This document shows positions 46,318 through 53,270 of a stretch of DNA of 64,000 nucleotides, in pieces. Below the pieces are notes generated by a model. It was given only the letters and a program-made list of their open reading frames with translations. It was not told the DNA's origin and ran no database searches. Numbering within the stretch: position 1 is the stretch's first letter; every line of letters begins with the position of its first letter. The stretch comes from Chitinophagaceae bacterium (lineage in GTDB: Bacteria; Bacteroidota; Bacteroidia; Chitinophagales; Chitinophagaceae): the NCBI GenBank assembly GCA_016721385.1, contig JADKIE010000001.1, forward strand, positions 372,001-436,000, given 5' to 3'. A program made the position numbers and the translations under genes.

Positions 46318-47520
46318 TTAGCGTTTGATAAAATTGCCTGATTTATTGTATTTGAAAATACCAGGTAATGGTGTTGCATTTAATGTTGGGCCATACTTCC
46401 ATACATCTGGTATATTTGGATCGGCAAAATACCATGCTTTAATAAGTGCAACTTCACTTGGTTTTGCACCGCCATCATCATATGCCATACTTCCATTTTT
46501 GCTTGCAGCAACCCCTGTTCGTATATTATGATAAATAAGTGTAGAGTCCATCCTACGGATAAAATTATCACTACTGTTAAGGTAATCGCCTTTTACGTAG
46601 TATTGTTTTAAAGTAACAGGGTCGGTGTATTGCACAGTTGAATTTGTTCTTACACTTTTTGGATACAAAACATCCATCAAAATATCGTCGTAATTATTTA
46701 AAGGACCTCTTGTACTAGATGCTGATATTGGAGTGCTTACTGTTTTCCAAGGCCTGAAACTTGCAAAAGCTACTGTATCTGAATAGAATTTTTTAACGCT
46801 ATCCTTGTAAGCTGTCCAAACCTGATTCAACAATGTTTTATTGGTAAGTTGACAATAAACACTTGCTGCACCTGTAATTGGGTTAATATAAGTGTATTGA
46901 GAAGTATCAGCAGATGTTAATCCGGCTATTAACCCTTTACGTGCCCAACCACCTGTAGCAGTTGCCTGACTGTGGCAGTTTGCAGATGCACAACCATCTG
47001 TAATTAATCTGATGGCGGCAGGCCTGAAATCGGCAAGAGTTGGTTTTTCTTTTGCACCATTTTTTATCCAGTTATATATAAGTCCTTTATCGGTAGTATT
47101 TAACTCATGATTAGAGTTAACCGGAGGCATTGCTTTATTAAAATCGTTAGTAGTAATAAACTCCCATAATTTGCTGCTCTCTGGGCTTCCCGGAGTTACA
47201 AATTTCATTATATCTGCATAAGTATCAAATTTTGGAGCTATTGAACCACCATGGCAATTAGATGTGCCACAATATTCATGAACAATAGTTTGTATTCCTC
47301 TAAACTTCATTACGTCATTTACATCTGGAGTTAAATCTGCAGGGTTTACAACATTGTTATCGTAAAACGCAGCAAAAACGGTTGAATCTGCTCCACCTGT
47401 GTACGAACGATTTAAATCCTTTATTGGATTAAATTCTTTTGTGCACTGAAAAACAGAGGCGGAAGTAATCATAACCCCTAAGAAGAGTGTTACGGCCTTA
47501 ATACTTGAAATTTTTTTCAT
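46318..47520 (-). CDS. Exported cytochrome-like protein with two CX4CH motifs
   Basis: The 400-residue protein has a signal sequence (MKKISSIKAVTLFLGVMITSASVFQCTKEF, lipoprotein-type cysteine at about residue 26). Two candidate haem modules are HEYCGTSNCHGGSIAP (about residue 90) and TDGCASANCHSQATATGGW (about residue 180). Each is a CX4CH, and the first is followed by a methionine in KAMPPVNSN. A C-terminal region of about 180 residues has no motif I recognise. It is the first gene of the left arm, divergent from the 47753 gene, with a TGTGA-N6-TCACA site between. Haem loading with a CX4CH spacing is known from cytochromes c3, but is inferred here. Confidence 0.78.
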   Translation of the reverse strand: MKKISSIKAVTLFLGVMITSASVFQCTKEFNPIKDLNRSYTGGADSTVFAAFYDNNVVNPADLTPDVNDVMKFRGIQTIVHEYCGTSNCHGGSIAPKFDTYADIMKFVTPGSPESSKLWEFITTNDFNKAMPPVNSNHELNTTDKGLIYNWIKNGAKEKPTLADFRPAAIRLITDGCASANCHSQATATGGWARKGLIAGLTSADTSQYTYINPITGAASVYCQLTNKTLLNQVWTAYKDSVKKFYSDTVAFASFRPWKTVSTPISASSTRGPLNNYDDILMDVLYPKSVRTNSTVQYTDPVTLKQYYVKGDYLNSSDNFIRRMDSTLIYHNIRTGVAASKNGSMAYDDGGAKPSEVALIKAWYFADPNIPDVWKYGPTLNATPLPGIFKYNKSGNFIKR

Positions 47521-47565
47521 AACCTTTTATTTACTTATTGAAAATTGATTCTTTAATTATGACTT

Positions 47566-47580
47566 AGTGAATAAATCACT
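47566..47580. promoter_or_regulatory. AGTGA-ATAAA-TCACT palindrome
   Basis: A 15-bp inverted repeat with a 5-bp spacer, 46 bp upstream of the 46318-47520 ATG. It resembles the nearby Crp/Fnr-type site, but with shifted spacing, so the assignment is weak. Confidence 0.35.
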
Positions 47581-47647
47581 TTTACTAATCACAAATCAAA
47601 AATATTGATGTAGTAATTACATTTTTATGACAATAGATTGGAAAATA

Positions 47648-47663
47648 TGTGACATATATCACA
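47648..47663. promoter_or_regulatory. Crp/Fnr-type operator TGTGA-N6-TCACA in the divergent promoter
   Basis: TGTGACATATATCACA has perfect half-sites with the classical 6-bp spacer. It lies 90 bp before the 47753 ATG and 128 bp before the divergent 46318-47520 ATG. The same motif is upstream of the next right-arm unit. Confidence 0.65.
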
Positions 47664-47752
47664 AAAATGTATGCCCGGCATCAGAAAATCAGTTATTGCT
47701 AATGTTCATTTTTACACTAATATTTTTTTTAATCCAATAAAATTTCTACAAA

Positions 47753-48922
47753 ATGCTTACTATAAAAAAGACATCGCTAATAATTGGTATTGGCCTAATA
47801 GCCATGAGTTATACTACAGTAACTTTCTTTAAGGATCCTACAGCCCCATTAAGTTATACAGGGGCGCCAAAGTATGGAGCTACACCAACAGTAAGGTATT
47901 GTACCAGTTGCCATGGCGATTTTACAATTAATACACCCGGGGGAAGTGTAATTGCCACTGGTTTGCCTTCGGGAACATATATAGCCGGGCAGGTGTACAA
48001 TTTTAGTATAAAAATTACGGGACCGGGATCTGTTTGGGGATTTTCAATTAAAGCTGTAAATACTGTGAACAATGCAAATGTTGGGGTATTTTCTACCACA
48101 AACAGCAATACAATAGTACATGGAGTATTAGGCGGTACAACCTATTCACAGGAACTTAGTCAGGATGTAGCTGTTATATCAGCTACTGCCAGTTATACAT
48201 ATGTTAATTTAAGATGGACAGCACCTACTGTACCTACAGCTAATGAATCCAATATCAGATTTTATATTGTTGGCCTTGCAGGAGACCAAAGTTTAGATGA
48301 AGCCGGCGATTATGTGTATTCAACAACTGTAAACGCAACATTATCTACATTGCCAATTACATTAAGTTCATTTACTGCCAGAGCTATCAATAACAATGCT
48401 GTTAATTTAAAATGGCAAACAGCACAGGAATCCAATATGTCTTACTTCGATATTGAAAGTAGTGTAAATAGTGTTGATTGGATAAAGATTGCAACAATAA
48501 ATTCAAAAAGCAATTCTAATACAACACAACCTTATTCCTTCATAGACCAAAATCCTATAATTTATAACAGCAATATTTATTACAGACTTAAAATGGTAGA
48601 TTTAAGTGGCACTACTAAATATTCTCCGGTTCAGATAGTTAAGCTCAAAAATATTGAAATTACAATTGATAATTTATCAGGTCAGCCATTAACATTAAAT
48701 AAGAGTGCGTCGTTTAAAATAAATAGTAATTCCAATAAATCGCTGAATGTTTCTGTAACTGATGTAAATGGCAGAATTTTGTACAACCAAAATACAATGC
48801 TTACAAATGGCAGTAATCATATAGAAATACCTGGATGGTGTTTAATAAAAGCTTCGGGTATCGTTTTTATAAAATTTGCCACAAATGATTTTACGAAAAC
48901 ATTTAAACAAATAATTAATTAA
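47753..48922 (+). CDS. Type IX-secreted protein with N-terminal CXXCH cytochrome-like and anchor-V domain
   Basis: The 389-residue protein has a signal peptide-like N-terminus (KTSLIIGIGLIAMSYTTVTFF). TVRYCTSCHGDFTINTPGG gives a CXXCH haem motif at the start of a Reeler-like choice-of-anchor V domain (GQVYNFSIKITGPGSVWGFSIKAVN). Then LPITLSSFTARAINNNAVNLKWQTAQESNMSYFDIESS leads into a C-terminal sorting domain (FVKIGN-like strands ending TFKQIIN). Type IX sorting would place it outside the outer membrane. It is first in the right arm and has its own terminator. Confidence 0.82.
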   Translation: MLTIKKTSLIIGIGLIAMSYTTVTFFKDPTAPLSYTGAPKYGATPTVRYCTSCHGDFTINTPGGSVIATGLPSGTYIAGQVYNFSIKITGPGSVWGFSIKAVNTVNNANVGVFSTTNSNTIVHGVLGGTTYSQELSQDVAVISATASYTYVNLRWTAPTVPTANESNIRFYIVGLAGDQSLDEAGDYVYSTTVNATLSTLPITLSSFTARAINNNAVNLKWQTAQESNMSYFDIESSVNSVDWIKIATINSKSNSNTTQPYSFIDQNPIIYNSNIYYRLKMVDLSGTTKYSPVQIVKLKNIEITIDNLSGQPLTLNKSASFKINSNSNKSLNVSVTDVNGRILYNQNTMLTNGSNHIEIPGWCLIKASGIVFIKFATNDFTKTFKQIIN

Positions 48923-48934
48923 CAAGTTATAATT

Positions 48935-48972
48935 AAAATCCCTGTACGTTTAAATACATACAGGGATTTTTC
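48935..48972 (+). terminator. Terminator after the CXXCH surface protein
   Basis: A 12-bp perfect stem (AAAATCCCTGTA / TACAGGGATTTT) has a 12-base loop and a T run. It separates the two units of the right arm. Confidence 0.85.
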
Positions 48973-49050
48973 TATCTTTTTTTATTTTTATACAAGTACA
49001 AATGGGTAAAACTGTTATAAAAAAATCAACTAAGTAAAGTTTTGAAAAAA

Positions 49051-49066
49051 TGTGATTAAAGTCACA
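49051..49066. promoter_or_regulatory. Crp/Fnr-type operator TGTGA-N6-TCACA before the Fe-S/NrfD operon
   Basis: TGTGATTAAAGTCACA has perfect half-sites and lies 87 bp before the 49153 ATG, nearly the same distance as the site upstream of 47753 (90 bp). Confidence 0.65.
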
Positions 49067-49152
49067 TATTAATATGCTTTTTGTCACTATATCAATGCTT
49101 ATTTTTTCTCATTTTTATTCTTGTAATATTTTAAAAACTTAAAACTATTTGT

Positions 49153-49380
49153 ATGGGAGATAATAACAATAACAACAATGCAAAATCTCGTAGGTGGTTT
49201 TTATCCCTTTTTACCGCTGCCGATAAAAAAGCAACCTCAGCCAACATGGTAAAAATGTTAACTGCCGACGGTAAAATTGTAGAAGTAGATAAAGCCATTT
49301 TAGAAAAAGCATCTAAAAAGCAAAAAGCAACCAATAAAGAAATATTTGATTGGATGGATAATCCATCTAAAGAAAAATAA
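49153..49380 (+). CDS. Small protein with twin-arginine motif, paralogous to the leader of the next gene
   Basis: The 75-residue protein is MGDNNNNNNAKSRRWFLSLF followed by a short chain. It has an Asn-rich start and SRRWFL, which resembles a twin-arginine motif, though the hydrophobic core is weak. The segment MVKMLTADGKIVEVDKAIL aligns with VQLLSPDGEIVEIDSAYL in the following Fe-S protein, so the two share an N-terminal module. It starts the Fe-S/NrfD operon, 26 bp before the next ATG. It may be a small subunit or assembly factor; no such family name is known to me. Confidence 0.72.
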   Translation: MGDNNNNNNAKSRRWFLSLFTAADKKATSANMVKMLTADGKIVEVDKAILEKASKKQKATNKEIFDWMDNPSKEK

Positions 49381-49406
49381 TACTTCAATTATTAAAAATC
49401 TTAATA

Positions 49407-50377
49407 ATGCAACAAAACGAAATAAACGATAACAAAAGAAGGGAGTTTTTAAAAACTGCCGCTTTAGTAACTGCCGGCGTTGCTGCCTGCGGTAGCTTAG
49501 CTTGTTCGTGTTCATCAAAAAATAATACACAGGTTAGCAAAAAGGTACAATTGCTATCGCCGGATGGAGAAATAGTAGAAATAGACTCTGCCTATCTTAA
49601 CCATCAGGAGCACATGTCTATTATTTCCAAACTGGAAGCCAGACAAGGAATTGCCGGTAAAAAGTTTGTAATGGTAGTAGATTTAGCCCTTTGCAAAAAT
49701 GCCCGTAAATGTATAACAGCTTGTCAAAAACATCACTATCGCCCCGAAGATGTTGAGTGGTTATCGGTAAAGTTGATGAAAGATAGCGACAAGGGAGCAC
49801 CTTACTGGTTTCCTAAACAATGCTTTCATTGCGATAATCCACCATGCGTAAAAGTTTGCCCCGTAGATGCCACTTTTAAAAGACAAGACGGATTAGTATT
49901 AATAGATAACGAAAGATGTATTGGATGTAAGTTTTGCATGGCAGCTTGCCCTTACTCTACAAGGGTATTTAACTGGGATGAGCCCGAAATGCCGGCCGAT
50001 ATAAGAGACTTGGCTAATAATCCGGAAACTAATTTACCTGCCAGAGTAGGTACTGTAGAAAAATGTGATTTTTGCCCCGACAGAATAAGGAAGGTTTATT
50101 ACCTCCTTGCGTAGAAGCTTGCCCTAATGGTGTATTTTATTTTGGAGATGAAAATGAAGATACTGTAACCAATGGTAGCGAAACGGTAAGTTTTAGCCAA
50201 CTAATAAAAGATAGGGCTGCTTACAGATTTTTGGAAGAGTTGGGTACAAAACCAAGGGTTTATTATTTACCTCCAAAAGACAGGCAATTCCCTGTAGAAA
50301 GAGGTTACGAAAACCTTGATGATAAACTGAAGGAAAGGTTTAAAGACATCATGGAACCAGGTGCAAAAAAATCTTGA
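49407..50377 (+). CDS. Tat-exported ferredoxin-like protein with four [4Fe-4S] motifs (one indel)
   Basis: The signal NDNKRREFLKTAALVTAGVAACGSLAC has RREFLK and a lipobox-like VAAC, so a Tat-exported lipoprotein is possible. Four cluster motifs follow: CKNARKCITACQKHH, CFHCDNPPCVKVCP, CIGCKFCMAACP and, across the break, CDFCPDRI with PPCVEACP. A missing A near 50087 splits the gene; restored, it reads RIKEGLLPPCVEACPNGVFYFG. Length is about 323 residues. This is the PsrB/HybA/DmsB/ActB-type electron-transfer subunit on the outer face of the inner membrane, partnered with the NrfD protein encoded next, 39 bp on. Confidence 0.9.
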
Positions 50378-50416
50378 TGGAAAAGATATTAAATCATTTA
50401 ACGAATAATCAATTTT

Positions 50417-51777
50417 ATGGAACTCAATTCATATCAACAACAAGCCTTTAATTACCAACGCCCCAACATTGAAAAGTTTGGTAAGAAAAACTGGATATGG
50501 GCAATTTTCTTTATGCTTTGGATACTTGTTGGCCTTTATGCATTGTATTTGCAAATTGCAAAAGGCCACGTAGTTACCGGAATGAGAGATAATGTTGTAT
50601 GGGGTTTATTTATTGTAAACTTTATATTTTTTATTGGCCTTAGCTATGCCGGTGCTATTATTGCAGGTCTTTTGCATTTATTTAAAGTGTCTTGGGGCAA
50701 ACCAATTGTACGACTGGCACAGTTAATGACTGTTATTTCGGTAATAGTAGGCCCCGTATTTATTTTACTTTGTGTTGGCAGGTTCGACAGGCTGCACCAT
50801 TTATTTATTTATCCCAGAATTCAATCGCCAATGACGTGGGATGTATTAGCCATATTAACCTATTTTGTAGGAAGTGTTCTTTTTCTTTACATGGCACTAA
50901 TAAAAGATTTTGCCGTTTACAGAGATGCTAAAATGAATATTCCAAAATGGAAACAAAAATTGTATAAAATTTTAGCCAGTGGTTACAGAGGTGCCGCCAG
51001 CCAAAAAAGGCATTTAATTATTTCGCAAAATTTGCTTGCAATAATAATGGTGCCATTATCCATAATGGTGAGTTCAATCCTTTCTGGATTTTTGGTATGA
51101 CCTTAAGGCCAGGTTGGCACAGTACTATTTTTGGTCCTTACTTTGTTTTAGGGGCTCTATATTCAGGCTGTGGTGTACTAATTGTAGCCATGTGGGTTTA
51201 TAAAAAAATGTATAAACTTGGCGACTATTTTACCGAAAAACATTTTACTAATCTTGGTTATATTATGATGGTATTAGCTGCCGGTTATGGCTACTTTACC
51301 TTCTCAGAGTATTTTACCGATTGGTTTGGCTCTGCTAAATGGGATAGCGAAGTAATTAATAAACTTTTTAGCCGTCATGAGTATGGCTGGTGGTCGTTAT
51401 TTGCCAATGTTGTTGGTATTCTTATACCAATACTAATTGTGGCTATTCCTAAAACAAGAAAGCCTAACTGGATAACCTTTGCTGCCTTTTTTATGGTGCT
51501 TGCATTGTGGGTTAAGCGTTATTTAATTATTGTGCCTACGTTAGAAACTCCTGCATTACCCATGCAAGATACTAGGATGGAATATGTAAAATACACTGCA
51601 ACATGGCCAGAGTGGGCATTAACATTTGCAGGCATTGCCACATTTCTTCTGTTCTTTACCGTTATGTCAAAATTTGTAACAGTGGTACCTGTTTCTGGTT
51701 TAGAAGATACAAGCCATCATCCTCATCATGAGCATACCACTGAAGAAGTAAAAACCGAAAAAGTTCAAATTGCTTAA
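50417..51777 (+). CDS. NrfD/PsrC/ActC-family quinone-interacting membrane protein (one indel)
   Basis: Two frames meet at 51097 with an apparent ATGA overlap, but alignment to ActC-type proteins shows one chain. A missing T near 51082 changes SILSWIFGMTLRPGWHSTIFGPYFV into a stop. Restored, it is about 454 residues with about 8-10 helices. Features shared with ActC are NIEKFGKKNW, GLSYAGAIIAGLLHLF, IVRLAQLMTVISVIVGP, QSPMTWDVLAILTYFVGSVLFLY and RPGWHSTIFGPYFVLGALYSG. A His/Glu-rich tail (SHHPHHEHTTEEVKTE) follows. Expected role: quinol oxidation or quinone reduction facing the Fe-S subunit. Confidence 0.88.
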
Positions 51778-51787
51778 AAATATTTAT

Positions 51788-52758
51788 ATGAACCTAAATT
51801 ATAAAAAAGCAACACTGCACCTGTTATTAACTGCAAGTTTGCTATTAGTATTACTAACTCCTCAGCATCTTTTTGCACAAGCCGATAGTACAAAAGTGGC
51901 AGACAGTGCACAAAATAAAGAAGCCGTTGCTGCAGAAGCAACTGAGGAAGAATCTTCATTAATATCGCCTTCGGTTGAATTTTTTACCGTTCAAAAGCCG
52001 ATAACACTATAGATTTAAAAGCATCTGTAAAAGCAAAAGTAAAAGGCACATTTTATAAATTGTATAAAGTAAAAATTACTTTTGTACAAATAAATGGAGA
52101 CACTGAAAAAGAACTGGGCTTTGTAATTACCGATAACAATGGCAAAGCTGTATTAAACATTAAAGCCGACTCTGTTAAAACAGATAACGAAGGCAAACTG
52201 CACTTTAAAGCTGTGTATGCCGGTAATAAACAAACCGATCCTGCCGAAGAAGAAGTAACCATTAAAAGGGCACGGCTAGAAATTACACCTGTAAAAGAAG
52301 ACTCTTTACTAAGTGTACAGGTAAAATTAATTGATATAGGAACAGGAACCGAAAAACCTGTGGCCGAAACAGCGCTTGGGATTTTTGTAAACCGCTTATT
52401 TAATCCTTTAAAAATTGGAGAAGGCACTACAGATGAAAATGGCGAAGCTACTGTTGAAATTCCGGGTAATCTTTCAGGCGATGCAAAAGGAAATATTACA
52501 CTTTTAGCAAAGTTGGATGAAAATGAAACCTACGGCAATCTGGAAGCATCTTCTGTGCAAAAATGGGGTACTCCGGTTTCGGATAAAATAGAAGACCAAC
52601 CAAGAGCATTATGGAGCTCACATCCGCCAATTTGGATGCTTGTTACTTTCATTATTTTAATGGTGGTAGTTTGGGGACATTACATTGTAATTGTTTATGA
52701 AATGTTAAGGCTGCGAAAAGAGGAGCCACATCCATTACCAAATGCAACTATTTCTTAA
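51788..52758 (+). CDS. Membrane-anchored extracytoplasmic beta-sandwich protein (one indel)
   Basis: It starts at MNLNYKKATLHLLLTASLLLVLLTPQHLFAQ (signal). A missing A near 51996 restores FFTVQKADNTIDLKASVKAKVKG. Two similar segments (ITFVQINGDTEKELGFVITDNNGKAVL and LSVQVKLIDIGTGTEKPVAETALGIFV) look like tandem immunoglobulin-like folds with the D-x-N-G calcium-type turn. A late membrane helix (IWMLVTFIILMVVVWGHYIVIVYEML) and a short basic tail end the chain. Length is about 323 residues. I recognise no family. It probably attaches to the NrfD/Fe-S complex from the periplasmic side. Confidence 0.78.
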
Positions 52759-52806
52759 CTTTCAATATCTTAACTTTGTAATCAATAATTTAAAAATAGA
52801 TAAAAC

Positions 52807-53201
52807 ATGAAAAAAGCATCAATTATTTTTTTAGCATCACAGCAATTATATTAATGGCTTTTGTGAGCAACAATCAACCTAAACCTTGGCCTGTACCAGA
52901 TGCAGCTAAAAACAAGGCAAATCCGGTAAAATCTGATGCAGCTTCTTTAGCTACAGGTAAAACTTTGTACAACCAACACTGCAAATCTTGCCATGGTACT
53001 AAAGGAAAGGGCGACGGCACAAAAGCATCTCAGTTAGATACTGATTGTGGTGATTTTACAAAACCTGCGTTTAAAGCGCAAACAGATGGAGCTTTATTTT
53101 ACAAAACATCTGAAGGCCGTAAAGACATGCCATCTTACAAAAAGAAAATTGCAGATGCCAATGATATTTGGGCTGTAGTAAATTATATGAGAACTTTCTA
53201 A
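52807..53201 (+). CDS. Monohaem cytochrome c (one indel in the signal)
   Basis: The signal region is split by one missing T near 52831; restored, it is MKKASIIFFSITAIILMAFVSNN. The cytochrome has KTLYNQHCKSCHGTKGKGDGTKASQLD (CXXCH) and the axial methionine in GRKDMPSYKKKI, ending IWAVVNYMRTF, a class I cytochrome c of about 131 residues. It is the last gene of the Fe-S/NrfD operon, followed by a terminator. It probably takes electrons from the complex (or gives them) and passes them to other haem proteins or an oxidase. Confidence 0.92.
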
Positions 53202-53216
53202 AATTCTCTTCTTACT

Positions 53217-53252
53217 AAAAAAGGCAGATTAAATTATAATCTGCCTTTTTTT
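53217..53252. terminator. Bidirectional terminator between cytochrome c and sucA
   Basis: A 15-bp stem (AAAAAAGGCAGATTA / TAATCTGCCTTTTTT) has a short loop and T runs both ways, between convergent genes. Confidence 0.85.
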
Positions 53253-53270
53253 ATGCTTTCAACTTTACTC

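Noticed and set aside
51070..51110. ATGA stop/start overlap suggesting two coupled NrfD genes
   Set aside because: ActC-type proteins continue straight through this point (SWIFGMTLRPGWHSTIF). A single missing T explains the stop, so it is one gene.
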